From Bacillota bacterium (GTDB taxonomy: Bacteria; Bacillota; Clostridia; Lachnospirales; Cellulosilyticaceae), in NCBI GenBank assembly GCA_023393125.1, contig JAEWMQ010000058.1, forward strand, positions 1 to 64,000: a stretch of 64,000 bases of DNA, written 5' to 3'. A model generated the notes under the pieces. That model worked only from the letters and a program-made list of their open reading frames with translations. It was not told where the DNA came from and ran no database searches. The translations under genes and the position numbers were made by a program. This document shows positions 18,019 to 26,942 of the stretch, in pieces. Position 1 is the stretch's first letter; each line of letters begins with the position of its first letter.

Positions 18019-18360
18019 TTAATATTTACTATACTGCTTTACAACCTCAGTAATACAATCTAAAAATGCTTCTTCGCCTAAAGTATTGATTTTAAATAAT
18101 ACTGCTTGGCTACCTCCTGCTGTAATTGCAGATAAAAAGGAACTCTCATTATTCCCCACTAACGTAATATTAAGGCTTACACGATTCCCTCCTAGCATAC
18201 TGTATCTCTCATATACTCTAACAGCACACCGGATATCATTAAGCACATAATCACTACTACCTTCTTTGGTAGCAGATATGCTGCCTCCCATTATCTTCTT
18301 TTCTAATGCATCTAGAATTCTATTAAAATCACCCTGTAACTGACACTCTAATTTAGCCAT
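18019..18360 (-). CDS. Small cytosolic protein, DUF6054-like
   Basis: 113-aa soluble protein with no signal peptide or membrane segment. The pattern of N-terminal basic/amphipathic sequence, a central CAVRVYERYSMLGGNRVSLNITLVG and a C-terminal FLDCITEVVKQY recalls the DUF6054 family found in Clostridia. Function unknown. An AGGAGGG-type site precedes the ATG. It is a single-gene unit with its own terminator. Confidence 0.7.
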   Translation of the reverse strand: MAKLECQLQGDFNRILDALEKKIMGGSISATKEGSSDYVLNDIRCAVRVYERYSMLGGNRVSLNITLVGNNESSFLSAITAGGSQAVLFKINTLGEEAFLDCITEVVKQYSKY

Positions 18361-18492
18361 ATGACCCTCCTTATCTTGTCAAATATTTTGTGATATAAAG
18401 TTATTGGCTTATTATTTTAAAAATTCATTCTACCAACTCTTGCTCATAAGTTTATAATAAACATCTAGAAAGTTCAATAAATATTTTCATAA

Positions 18493-18891
18493 TCAATTAA
18501 CCGCTCTTTGTCTTACTACCATTAGTACTGAAAAAACAATCATTAAAGTACCAACTAACCAATAAACCACTACATACGGTGAAGATGTCCCTGCTATTTC
18601 AAAAATACCCTTTAGTAAGCTACCAATCGTTAATGTAGCAACACCTGAATTATATAAATTAAAGGGGAGTCTAGAAACCTCTTTTATTTGGGGTAATATT
18701 AGCATAAGACCATATACACCTCCTCCTAAAACAAGTGGAAGTAAAAACATATAGGTCATATAAAATGAATAGACGCCATGGCCAAAATGATTATAAATCA
18801 TAGCAAATATAATACAACATAAAGTAGTAACCAACATCCCGATAAACCCTTTTCTGACTCTTTCTTTTCTATTAATAGCCGATGTAGACAA
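18493..18891 (-). CDS. Small integral membrane protein (four segments)
   Basis: 132-aa protein with four hydrophobic segments (about 16-34, 42-65, 78-98, 103-124) and a basic N-terminus. I do not recognise a family. Its start overlaps the end of the phosphodiester glycosidase gene by 20 bases, so it is translated from the same operon as that gene and the GT2-GtrA gene. A role in surface polysaccharide or glycolipid handling is inferred only from this linkage. Confidence 0.75.
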   Translation of the reverse strand: MSTSAINRKERVRKGFIGMLVTTLCCIIFAMIYNHFGHGVYSFYMTYMFLLPLVLGGGVYGLMLILPQIKEVSRLPFNLYNSGVATLTIGSLLKGIFEIAGTSSPYVVVYWLVGTLMIVFSVLMVVRQRAVN

Positions 18892-19894
18892 TGTCGCTCA
18901 CCTCACGTTCTCCTAGTTTTCTACCATCTGTAGGATTATTAATGACCTTACCATTAAACCAAAGCGTACTAGAACCACCACCATCTAAATTATAGGCCTC
19001 ACTGCAGCCACTATCCTTCATTACTTCTGCTAGCTCATAAAGGGTTAAGCCTTCACTTTCACTTGTTCTTCCATCAGATACAACAATGACATAATGAAGT
19101 GGTTCTATCATACCAATGGCTGTTCTAGGATTACTTCTTTTAGCTTGGTCTACCTCCTCATTTTGGCTAACAGCTATAGTGCCATCTTCAATTAACCCAG
19201 GCCCAAAAGATAAGATCTGAACAGCTCCGTTTTCTAGCAAACTTTCTGCTGTTTCATCACTTTCTGTCACCACTTCACAGTTCCCGTCTTCATAAATTAC
19301 GAAGGCCTCATCAGTTTCCTTGCCATAATTGCTACGATACAGTACCCCATTACGTAAGACATATCCATAGTCACGAAACCCGTAGTAATCACCATTAATA
19401 GCTAAAATCGCACTATTTTGCTCGGCCATTTCAGAGGTCTTTTCTTTAATATTTCTGCCATAGGCATTGTTAGCTAAAGCTGTTTTTAAATATTTCACAT
19501 TGCTTAATTGAATATCTGCAATATATACTTTTGTATCATCTATTTGCTTTTCATTGATAGTAATACTTATATTATCATCTTTATAAGAATAATCGGTTAC
19601 TTCTGCTACCTGCTTAGTTGTAGTATCACCAAGGTTAACAGAGGTATCTTTTTCTGCCGCCTGATCGTCACTACTATTATAAGTTTCACCATTCTCATTA
19701 GCTTGTTCTTGCACCTTATGATTAAGGTTATCTTTATCTTCTTCTAAATAAATGCCACTACCTTTAATATCTGTTACTTGCGTAGATTGGATAACAAATA
19801 CTTTTAGTAAAACAAAGCTAGTAAATCCTACGAGTAGTATGCTATACGTAATAGCCCACCAATAAGGTGGTTTTCTTTTTGAGATATATTTCAT
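18872..19894 (-). CDS. Membrane-anchored phosphodiester glycosidase (NAGPA domain)
   Basis: 340-aa protein with a single N-terminal membrane segment (about 12-32), an acidic linker (about 45-100) and an extracellular phosphodiester glycosidase domain: AILAINGDYYGFRDYG, FGPGLIEDG, RTAIGM and YNLDGGGSSTLWFNGKVIN. Relatives remove sugar-1-phosphodiester caps (human uncovering enzyme, BT3783-like, exopolysaccharide proteins). It overlaps the GT2-GtrA gene by four bases (ATGA) and the membrane protein gene by 20, a tight three-gene operon for cell-surface glycan work. Confidence 0.88.
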   Translation of the reverse strand: MKYISKRKPPYWWAITYSILLVGFTSFVLLKVFVIQSTQVTDIKGSGIYLEEDKDNLNHKVQEQANENGETYNSSDDQAAEKDTSVNLGDTTTKQVAEVTDYSYKDDNISITINEKQIDDTKVYIADIQLSNVKYLKTALANNAYGRNIKEKTSEMAEQNSAILAINGDYYGFRDYGYVLRNGVLYRSNYGKETDEAFVIYEDGNCEVVTESDETAESLLENGAVQILSFGPGLIEDGTIAVSQNEEVDQAKRSNPRTAIGMIEPLHYVIVVSDGRTSESEGLTLYELAEVMKDSGCSEAYNLDGGGSSTLWFNGKVINNPTDGRKLGEREVSDIVYIGY

Positions 19895-20970
19895 CTGCCT
19901 TCACCTATTCCATCTACTTTTTCTGCTTTTTTAAAAATGATTTGTTTTTGCACCGTGCAGCTTACAATGAATAAAACTAATTCTACTACAATCTTAGCAA
20001 TAAATTGATTAGCAATGAAGGTATGAACTAAAAGTGCTAAAAGGAGGGTATTTAATACTAAAATCCCCGTTGCAAGTGCTGCATACTGCAGGGCTGTTTT
20101 AAACACGTTATTGTCACTTTTAAAAACGAACCTTCTGTTGAGATTAAAATTTAAAATAGCACTCATTATTCTAGAACCCACATTGCTTATGCCAATGCTT
20201 AAATTTATGGGAAGCCCTTTAGTGAGTATAATTAATAAAGCATACAGAATATAATCTGCTAAAAATGCAATAAATGAGGAACAGCTAAATTTTATGATTT
20301 CCTTGTAAATTAGAAAAGAATCCTTGATCGGTTGGAAATGTGAACTTGAATTCTCTTTCATATAAATCGTTTCAATAGGATTTTCATAGATTTCTTTTTG
20401 ATCCTTTGCCCAATTCATAAGCATATTCATTTCATACTCATAGTGACTGCCCTGAATCTTTAATAGGTATGAGAGCGCTTTACCATCAAATGCTCTAAGT
20501 CCTGTTTGAGTATCCTTAATTTTGATACCTGAAGATAATTGAAATATAAAAGAAGTAATCTTATTTCCAAGTCTACTTCTCACCGGCACTTGTTTATCAA
20601 AGCTCCTGGTTCCTAGTATCAATGCTTTGGGATACTGTTTTACATCCTCTGCGACAGCTATTATATCTTTAACTTGGTGCTGTCCATCTGCATCGGCAGT
20701 AACTATAATGGCTTCTTCTTTATACCTTTTTTGTATATAAGAAAAAGCTGTTTTTAAAGCGCTTCCTTTTCCTTGATTTTCCTTATATCCAATAACATAA
20801 GCCTCTAGCCTAGCTTCTTCAAAAATAGGTGCATAACGTGTGCCGCTACCGTCATCCACTATAATCACCTTATACGATGTCTGAGTCCTGATCTTCTGAA
20901 TCAGTGTAAGTAATTCATCATTGGGTTCATATGCCGGAATAACTACAATAACTTGTTTTTGATTTGTCAT
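19891..20970 (-). CDS. GT2 glycosyltransferase fused to a GtrA-like membrane domain
   Basis: 359-aa fusion. Residues 1-225 form a GT-A glycosyltransferase family 2 domain of the dolichyl-phosphate mannose synthase type (VIPAYEPNDEL, VDDGSG, ADADGQHQ as the DxD motif, RSRLGNKIT, DTQTGLRAF). Residues about 228-345 hold four membrane segments of the GtrA family (FLADYILYALLI; NFNLNRRFVF). Such fusions make and flip polyprenyl-phosphate-linked sugars for wall glycan decoration. First gene of the operon with AAGGTG six bases before the ATG. Confidence 0.92.
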   Translation of the reverse strand: MTNQKQVIVVIPAYEPNDELLTLIQKIRTQTSYKVIIVDDGSGTRYAPIFEEARLEAYVIGYKENQGKGSALKTAFSYIQKRYKEEAIIVTADADGQHQVKDIIAVAEDVKQYPKALILGTRSFDKQVPVRSRLGNKITSFIFQLSSGIKIKDTQTGLRAFDGKALSYLLKIQGSHYEYEMNMLMNWAKDQKEIYENPIETIYMKENSSSHFQPIKDSFLIYKEIIKFSCSSFIAFLADYILYALLIILTKGLPINLSIGISNVGSRIMSAILNFNLNRRFVFKSDNNVFKTALQYAALATGILVLNTLLLALLVHTFIANQFIAKIVVELVLFIVSCTVQKQIIFKKAEKVDGIGEGR

Positions 20971-21082
20971 AAAAACACCTTAACTTTCTTAAGTTAATTA
21001 TTAAACTTAAAAGTAATTTACTGTAAGAAAGTGATAGTTAGTTGAAATCAGCGTGTCTACAGAGTGAATATTTCGAAAAATA

Positions 21083-21874
21083 TTATTTTCTATGTTGCTC
21101 AATCCAACCTATTGCAAAATCAACTAATTCTCTTTGTTTCATTAAACGTAGCTCTGCATTTCCAAGGCTTATTTTATTAACTGTCATTGTTTCTTCAAAA
21201 GCTTTTCCTATCTCTTCAAAATCTTCACCATCTACATAAAGTGTTGAGTAAGTAACCCACTCCCTTTTACCGTTAACCATCATAGCACTACTATTTTCCT
21301 CCATATGCTTTGATGGGTAGTCTGCTCTTACATCTGCTAAATGCAGAGAAGTATTTTTATCATAGCCTGTTCCTAGTAAAAGGACATAACCATCCATTTC
21401 ATATAGTTTTGCTAATGGAGAAGTTTCACCAAAAATATCACTTAAATCATGATGACTTACAAGGTCCTTGGCATTTTTTCCATACGCCGCTACCGAGCGT
21501 GCAGGATGATCACTTCTTAAAGCACCTGGCCATTTACGAAACATTTCCGCTACAGCACCCATGGTATTCGTTGGAGTGATTGCTTTATCATATGCTGGCC
21601 AATGTTCTCTAATTAAAGGCCACCATTCTTCTGGCTCCTCCCAATGCACGCCATAAGATGGATCTAAATTCTTCCAGCTTTGAGTGGGCATCATAATCGT
21701 TCCTTCTTCTCCAACGCTTTCTAATAAGGCCTCTATAATCACCTCGGCACCTCCACACACGTAACCGAAGCTACTTAAAGAAGTATGTACCATAATGCTC
21801 TGTCCCTTTTTAACGCCTATTCTTTGTAAGCCTTGCAATAGATCTTGTTTTAAAATAATTGTTCTCTCACCCAT
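21083..21874 (-). CDS. AAC(3) family N-acetyltransferase
   Basis: 263-aa protein of the aminoglycoside 3-N-acetyltransferase / YokD family: MVHTSLSSFGYVCGGAEVIIEALL, MPTQSW, TNTMGAVAEMFRKWPGALRSDHPARSVAA and LLLGTGYDKNTSLHLAD are hallmarks. It transfers acetyl from acetyl-CoA to an amine. Many chromosomal members have no proven aminoglycoside substrate, so resistance should not be assumed. It stands alone between the polysaccharide operon and the siderophore operon, on the same strand. Confidence 0.9.
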   Translation of the reverse strand: MGERTIILKQDLLQGLQRIGVKKGQSIMVHTSLSSFGYVCGGAEVIIEALLESVGEEGTIMMPTQSWKNLDPSYGVHWEEPEEWWPLIREHWPAYDKAITPTNTMGAVAEMFRKWPGALRSDHPARSVAAYGKNAKDLVSHHDLSDIFGETSPLAKLYEMDGYVLLLGTGYDKNTSLHLADVRADYPSKHMEENSSAMMVNGKREWVTYSTLYVDGEDFEEIGKAFEETMTVNKISLGNAELRLMKQRELVDFAIGWIEQHRK

Positions 21875-22005
21875 CCTACTTTCCCTGCCTTTTCCTCTTA
21901 TTCGTATTCTAACAGTTGTACTTATTTCATGTTAAAATGAATATACCTCTATTCCTTTATAACTACAATAGGCTAAAACACTATTTTTAATCATTAATAA
22001 AAAAA

Positions 22006-22036
22006 GGAACTGACACTCAAACATAGTGTCAATTCC
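22006..22036 (-). terminator. Terminator of the siderophore operon
   Basis: GGAACTGACACT (22006-22017) pairs with AGTGTCAATTCC (22025-22036) with one mismatch, followed on the - strand by seven T's. It lies 35 bases after the esterase stop. Confidence 0.88.
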
Positions 22037-22070
22037 TTCGTTCTCTATTTCACTTATTAGTAAGGTCCAT

Positions 22071-22805
22071 CTATTGGAGCAACCACTTCATTGCATTTTG
22101 ATAGCGACTCTCTACATAGTGATGATGTCCACCTTCGTCCCACATTGCCTCTAATTGATTTGGATGTTGTTGCCTTAAGACATCTACTACACTCTCGGCA
22201 CATTGTACTGCATACTGCTGAATCGTTTCCTTGCCCTGACCTTCTTTTTTACCATAGTATATAAATAGCTTAACCTTTGGATTAAGCATTTCATGCTGTT
22301 TAATCCACGCAGCTGCATCTTGGTACCAGAAGGAACCACATATACAAGCAATCTTGCCAAATTTAGGCGTAAGATAAGCTGAATAAATAGAAATCAGCCC
22401 TCCTAATGAATAGCCCATCATCCAAGTATACTCTGCCTCTCTTAAAGTAGCATAATGCTGATCAATATACGTTTTCAAATCTTCAGTTACAAATCGAATA
22501 TAGTCATTGCCTAGCCCCTCGAAGTCTTCAAATCTTGGATCTAAGGCTGGTGCTGGCCAAGGTGTATATTCATGATGCCTTCTATTCTGAGTAGGATAGA
22601 TGCCTACCCAAATACATTCTTGTAAGGTCCCTTTTTCAAAACCCTCTTCTAAGAACACAATTAGTTTTTCTACTATTCTTTCTAAATCTTTTCCATCGTG
22701 ACTATATAATACAGGAAATTTCTTTTCACTTTTTCCGTAAGAAGGCGGTAAATAAACAAATAGTTTTCTACCTAAGTAGGATTCTTCCTTTATGCTTCCT
22801 CTCAT
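22071..22805 (-). CDS. Enterochelin esterase-like alpha/beta hydrolase
   Basis: 244-aa esterase without a signal peptide. FVYLPPSYGKSEKKFPVLYSHDG near the start and the nucleophile motif GYSLGG (Ser near residue 149) place it in the putative esterase (Fes/BesA-like) family; the C-terminal HHHYVES may hold the catalytic His. It is the last gene of the siderophore ABC operon, 17 bases after the binding protein. A cytosolic esterase here would open an imported tri-ester ferric siderophore to release iron. That role is inferred from context. Confidence 0.82.
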   Translation of the reverse strand: MRGSIKEESYLGRKLFVYLPPSYGKSEKKFPVLYSHDGKDLERIVEKLIVFLEEGFEKGTLQECIWVGIYPTQNRRHHEYTPWPAPALDPRFEDFEGLGNDYIRFVTEDLKTYIDQHYATLREAEYTWMMGYSLGGLISIYSAYLTPKFGKIACICGSFWYQDAAAWIKQHEMLNPKVKLFIYYGKKEGQGKETIQQYAVQCAESVVDVLRQQHPNQLEAMWDEGGHHHYVESRYQNAMKWLLQ

Positions 22806-22822
22806 TATCTATTCCTCTATCT

Positions 22823-23860
22823 TTAGTTAAAAAGCTCTGGATAAAGCTGCGCTGCAAGTTTCTCAATACAATCAACTACACGGTGTCCATAACCCATTAT
22901 TTCAGTATAAGGTACTTGTATTACTTTTTGATTAGCCACAGCTGCTACTTCTTGAATAAGCTCATTATTGTAAATAGCGTCTACTGCTAATTGGTCTGTT
23001 TCTGCATTTTTATTATTATAGATATATAAAATAACATCTGGATTAAGGTCTAATAAATTTTCTAGTGATTGTGCACCACCTTTTTCATTGATATTAACAG
23101 CACCAATAGCTTCTAGTATCTCATTTTGGAAAGTAGCATTAGCACCAAATACGTTATAAGTACCATCTGTATAAGCTGTCATCAACATGACCTTTAATGG
23201 CTCCTTATTTACACCTTCAATTTTTTCTGTAACAGCATCTAAACGTGCTTGTAATTCATCAGCAAATGCATTTGCCTTTTCTTCTACTTTAAAGATATCT
23301 CCTACATTTCTAACATCCTGAATGATATTATCTAGAGATTGTTCCCCTTTCATTTGACTCGCTAATTGTGTGTACACATTTATACCCATTCCATTTAAAG
23401 TCGTTACAGACCCATATCTTTCCTCTGTGAAAGTAGCTGCTCTTCCTATTACTAAATCTGGATTCATTCCTGCTATTACTTCTTTAGCTGGATCTGTTTT
23501 ACTATCTGTAATAACCTCTATATTTGAAAAAGCTGCTTCTAAATGCTCTGGTAATGGATCATCTAATGTAATGGTCCCAATAATAGATTCTTCTAATCCG
23601 AGTTCTAATAAAAGTTCTAATGAAGACTGATTATTAGTAATAACACGTTTTGGTGCCTCTGTAAAAGTTTGTGCATGTGTCTTACCTTCGCTGTCTAATA
23701 CTTCAAGAGTTAGTGGCTCACTGGTTGTATTCTCTACTTGTGAAGGACTTTCTGCTACTGTTGGTGTTGGTGTTGCAGCATTTTCTGCAGAGGTATTACC
23801 TGCCCCACACCCTGTTAATACTAATGCACTCATTAATCCTAAAACTAAACTTTTTTTCAT
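22823..23860 (-). CDS. Siderophore ABC transporter binding lipoprotein
   Basis: 345-aa periplasmic-binding (FepB/BtuF, cluster A-II) lipoprotein with a lipobox LTGC (Cys at residue 18) and a Thr/Pro/Ser linker to about residue 48. The core shows PKRVITNNQSSLELLLELG, NPDLVIGR and a C-terminal lobe with DVILYI. It binds a ferric siderophore or heme-like ligand outside the cell. The ATG is well placed after GAGGAG. Gene order permease, ATPase, binding protein, esterase is unusual in having the binding protein third. Confidence 0.9.
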   Translation of the reverse strand: MKKSLVLGLMSALVLTGCGAGNTSAENAATPTPTVAESPSQVENTTSEPLTLEVLDSEGKTHAQTFTEAPKRVITNNQSSLELLLELGLEESIIGTITLDDPLPEHLEAAFSNIEVITDSKTDPAKEVIAGMNPDLVIGRAATFTEERYGSVTTLNGMGINVYTQLASQMKGEQSLDNIIQDVRNVGDIFKVEEKANAFADELQARLDAVTEKIEGVNKEPLKVMLMTAYTDGTYNVFGANATFQNEILEAIGAVNINEKGGAQSLENLLDLNPDVILYIYNNKNAETDQLAVDAIYNNELIQEVAAVANQKVIQVPYTEIMGYGHRVVDCIEKLAAQLYPELFN

Positions 23861-23928
23861 ACTTTTTTCTCCTCATCTTATCATTTTTATTTTTAATAAT
23901 ACGTCTTATATTTATAGCCTTTATTCAC

Positions 23929-24693
23929 TTATGTTGGATAATAACTAATCATAAGTGCTTGTGTCTTTTCATTGTATACAATGTCACAATCAATTTCATA
24001 AATGGCTTTAACCATTTCTCTTGTAATCACCTCTTGTGGCTTTCCTTTTGTCACCACCTGTCCTTTTTTAATAATGTATATTTCATCACAGAATTGAGCT
24101 GCTAAAGAAAGGTCATGTAATGCCGCTACTACGCAAATACCTAGCCGTTTAACAATGGATAAAATCTCAATCTGATACTTAATATCTAAATGATTAGTAG
24201 GCTCGTCCAAAATAAGTACTTTAGGTTCCTGTGTTAAAGCTCTTGCTAAAATGACACGCTGCTTTTCTCCTCCTGATAAAGAAGAAAAATGACGATGTGC
24301 TACCTGTGCCATTCCCACTTTCTCTAAAGCCGCCCAAGCTATTTCATAGTCTTTTTCACTTTCTCTTTGCCACTGGCCTAAATAAGGATTTCTCCCCATC
24401 ATAACAATCTCTAATAGCGTCAGTTCAAAATTAATATTATTAAATTGACCTACTACTGCCATTTGTCTTGCCATTTCTCCTAAGCTAATAGCCTTAATGG
24501 ACTGACCATTTAAGGTGATCTCTCCTTTGTTATAGTTCAATATGCGATAAATAGCTTTTAGCAGTGTGGACTTACCACTACCATTAGGTCCAATAAGTCC
24601 AACAAATTCACCTGTTTGAGCGCTCAGACAAATTTCTTTAATAATTTCTGTATTATCTATTTGAATTGATACATTTTCTACTAATAATTTCAT
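23929..24693 (-). CDS. Siderophore ABC transporter ATPase, FepC type
   Basis: 254-aa ATPase with Walker A GPNGSGKST near residues 36-44, Q-loop VGQF, signature LSGGEKQR near 137, Walker B VLILDEPTNHLD near 158 and H-loop ALHD near 191. It energises the FecCD-type permease encoded 16 bases upstream. Its specificity follows the operon: ferric siderophore (most likely) or cobalamin. Confidence 0.95.
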   Translation of the reverse strand: MKLLVENVSIQIDNTEIIKEICLSAQTGEFVGLIGPNGSGKSTLLKAIYRILNYNKGEITLNGQSIKAISLGEMARQMAVVGQFNNINFELTLLEIVMMGRNPYLGQWQRESEKDYEIAWAALEKVGMAQVAHRHFSSLSGGEKQRVILARALTQEPKVLILDEPTNHLDIKYQIEILSIVKRLGICVVAALHDLSLAAQFCDEIYIIKKGQVVTKGKPQEVITREMVKAIYEIDCDIVYNEKTQALMISYYPT

Positions 24694-24709
24694 CCTTCAT
24701 CACCCTCTA

Positions 24710-25819
24710 CTATTCCTTAAAGCTGTAGCTTTTTTTAATTAAAATATAAGCAAAGAATGGTGCTCCTATTAATGAAGTTACTATTCCTATGGAAATTTCT
24801 ACATTTGGTACAATCACTCTAGCTACTGCATCTGCCCATATTAGAAAAATGCTCCCTGACAAAAATGAAATAGGTAATAACCTTCTATGCTCAGCCCCTA
24901 CCATAGCGCGTGCAATATGTGGAATGACAAGTCCTACGAAGCCGATGACACCACATGATGCTACGAGAAGCCCTGTAAGCACAGAGATTAAAATCATATA
25001 AAGTTTTCTTTTTTTATTGAGATTAATCCCTAAAGTAGTCGCTGCTTCATCTCCCACAAGCATTGTATTTAAATGTCTTGTTTGTGTTAAAAAATAAATA
25101 CAGCATAGGAGTGTCCCTATTAAAGGTACAGCTATAGATTCCCATTTAGCCGAAGCTAAAGAGCCCATGGTCCAAAACTTAACACTTTGCATCCCTTCTG
25201 CATCACTTGCAACAGAAATAATAAAGTTAGAAACAGCTGTACAAAGTGCACTAATAACGGTTCCTGCTAGAATAAGCTTGGTAGATGAAGACTTACCTCT
25301 AGCTGAAGCTAATCTTAGTACCATAAATGAGGCTGCCATTGCTCCAAGAAATGCCCAAAAAGCCACACCTGAAACTGCTAAAAGTGGAAAAGCTCCTATG
25401 CCTAACATAATAGAGAAGGTTGCACCCAGGGAGGCACCTGAAGAAATCCCTAGTATGTATGGCTCTGCTAAAGGATTTTGTACACAAGCTTGCATCACAC
25501 AGCCAGAAAGAGCAAGGCCTGCACCCACTACAGCACCTAAGAGTACTCTAGGAAATCGAATCGCCCAAATGACGTTAAAATTTGAGTTTCCCGTTAATAT
25601 CTCCGCATTTTCTTTACCTATACCCAGTATTTTATATGCTAAAATTTCATATGTGGTTTTAATATCTACTCTAAAAGCTCCAATAGAAGCTACACAGATT
25701 ACAGAGATTATGAGTAGCAGAATCATAGTCACTACTATCCAATAATACTTACTTTTATTTTGTCTTATAGTTTGAATAACAATTACCTCCTCATTATCAA
25801 CATAAGAGTTAGTTATCAC
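24710..25819 (-). CDS. Siderophore ABC transporter permease, FecCD family
   Basis: About 355-369 aa with nine or ten membrane segments and FecCD signatures (RFPRVLLGAVVGAGLALSG, NPLAEPYILGISSGA, GLVIPHIAR). The start is uncertain. The frame opens at a GTG (25819) inside the operator palindrome, only a few bases from the predicted transcription start. The only good ribosome site, AGGAGG at 25786-25791, is eight bases before an in-frame ATT (25775-25777), a rare but known initiator. The next in-frame ATG (25708) would lose the cytoplasmic tail. A six-codon ORF (25783-25803) ends within the AGGAGG site. Confidence 0.9.
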   Translation of the reverse strand: MITNSYVDNEEVIVIQTIRQNKSKYYWIVVTMILLLIISVICVASIGAFRVDIKTTYEILAYKILGIGKENAEILTGNSNFNVIWAIRFPRVLLGAVVGAGLALSGCVMQACVQNPLAEPYILGISSGASLGATFSIMLGIGAFPLLAVSGVAFWAFLGAMAASFMVLRLASARGKSSSTKLILAGTVISALCTAVSNFIISVASDAEGMQSVKFWTMGSLASAKWESIAVPLIGTLLCCIYFLTQTRHLNTMLVGDEAATTLGINLNKKRKLYMILISVLTGLLVASCGVIGFVGLVIPHIARAMVGAEHRRLLPISFLSGSIFLIWADAVARVIVPNVEISIGIVTSLIGAPFFAYILIKKSYSFKE

Positions 25820-25837
25820 TAACTCTTATGTAGTATA
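25801..25837 (-). promoter_or_regulatory. Operator palindrome and -10 box of the siderophore operon
   Basis: CATAAGAGTTAGT (25801-25813) and ACTAACTCTTATG (25818-25830) are a perfect 13-bp inverted repeat with a 4-base centre. A -10 TATACT (25832-25837) lies immediately upstream on the - strand, so the repeat covers the predicted start of transcription. The GTTAGT...ACTAAC core recalls DtxR-type iron boxes. A DtxR-family regulator is encoded 1.1 kb away (26943) and an AraC regulator is divergent. Confidence 0.75.
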
Positions 25838-26000
25838 GCTATCCCTTCTACTAAAAGAAATACACAATTCTAGAACAGGATGGACAATTATTAAATTTTT
25901 ACTGATAGAAAGGACTTCTTTATTGACAATTTACAAGCTACCTTTTATAATTTTTCTACCTATTATATATTTTTATCTACTATTAGAATGGAGTTTTCTT

Positions 26001-26792
26001 ATGACCATAGATAAGCATTTACTACTCAAAGATTTTTTATTTTTATCTTCTGATGACATTATTTTGCATAAATTCACCAAGTCTTCCTCAGATTCTATGA
26101 GCTATGAAACAGTTCGCTCAGCCTTTATTTTCCCCATAAGTGGTAAGGCAGAAATTAGCTTTGGTAATGACCATTTTATTACTAGCACATCACAGGTCAT
26201 TCATGGCTGCCCTAATAAAAAAGTTACTTTCAAGGTAATAAGTGATGAACCTTTTGAGCATATTAATCTTTACTACTCACCACCTACTCATTTAAATACC
26301 CAGCGTCACTATCTACACTCTACCTATGAATTCTCTGTCGAAGATCCTCAGCGTCTTTCCTTATTGTTAGAGCAACTACTTGCTTTATATGCCTCCTCTT
26401 CACCTAAGGATGTGTTAAAAAGAGAGGTATTATTTCATGCTTTACTAAGCTGCATGTTTTCTGATCCTCACCCTAATGATGACCAAAAAGACCTGGTTAG
26501 GCATGCTGTTAACTATATAGAAAGTCATTATTATGAACCCCTTACCTTGCAAGCTTTAGCTGAAAAGTTTAATAAAACCCCTGAACAATTTTCTTATCTC
26601 TTCTTTAAATATATGGGGATTAGACCTATTGATTATCTTATTCAATTACGTTTAAAAAAAGCCTTTTCGCTATTAAATGAAGGCTATAAAGTAAAAGAAG
26701 CCGCTGAAAGTGTAGGCTATCAAGACCCCTATTATTTCAGCCGCCTATTTAAAAAACATTTTAATTTTTCACCTAGCCAAATTAACAAATGA
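26001..26792 (+). CDS. AraC family regulator, probable siderophore-uptake activator
   Basis: 263-aa regulator. The N-terminal part (to about 160) is a cupin-like ligand domain; residues about 165-263 are the double helix-turn-helix (LQALAEKFNKTPEQFSYLFFKYMG; AESVGYQDPYYFSRLFKK). The start at 26001 has TGGAG seven bases upstream; the longer frame to 25923 would add a hydrophobic stretch without a ribosome site. It is divergent from the siderophore ABC operon, so it likely activates that operon in response to siderophore, as YbbB/Btr does in Bacillus. Regulation is inferred. Confidence 0.88.
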   Translation: MTIDKHLLLKDFLFLSSDDIILHKFTKSSSDSMSYETVRSAFIFPISGKAEISFGNDHFITSTSQVIHGCPNKKVTFKVISDEPFEHINLYYSPPTHLNTQRHYLHSTYEFSVEDPQRLSLLLEQLLALYASSSPKDVLKREVLFHALLSCMFSDPHPNDDQKDLVRHAVNYIESHYYEPLTLQALAEKFNKTPEQFSYLFFKYMGIRPIDYLIQLRLKKAFSLLNEGYKVKEAAESVGYQDPYYFSRLFKKHFNFSPSQINK

Positions 26793-26804
26793 GTAAGTTA
26801 AAAA

Positions 26805-26850
26805 TACCCTTTAAATCAAACTTATCTTTTTAAGCTTGATTTAAAGGGTA
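26805..26850. terminator. Long hairpin after the AraC gene
   Basis: TACCCTTTAAATCAAACTT (26805-26823) pairs with its complement ending at 26850, with one mismatch. There is no T-run on the + strand, so it may be a weak terminator or an mRNA 3' stabiliser. Confidence 0.6.
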
Positions 26851-26942
26851 CTGTAATATTCACCTCAATTAATTGTCATACATTTTGTGATGTGATATAC
26901 TTACTTAAAATAGATTTTAATCGCATTGAACAGAGGTATTTT

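Noticed and set aside
21083..21874. Aminoglycoside resistance determinant
   Set aside because: AAC(3)-family proteins in chromosomes often lack aminoglycoside activity, and no mobile element is nearby.
23671..24105. 144-codon + strand frame, Leu and Phe rich
   Set aside because: It lies antisense across the siderophore binding-protein and ATPase genes, lacks a ribosome site and is a shadow of their codon use.
25167..25745. 192-codon + strand frame
   Set aside because: Antisense shadow of the FecCD permease gene; low-complexity Ala/Pro composition and no start signal.
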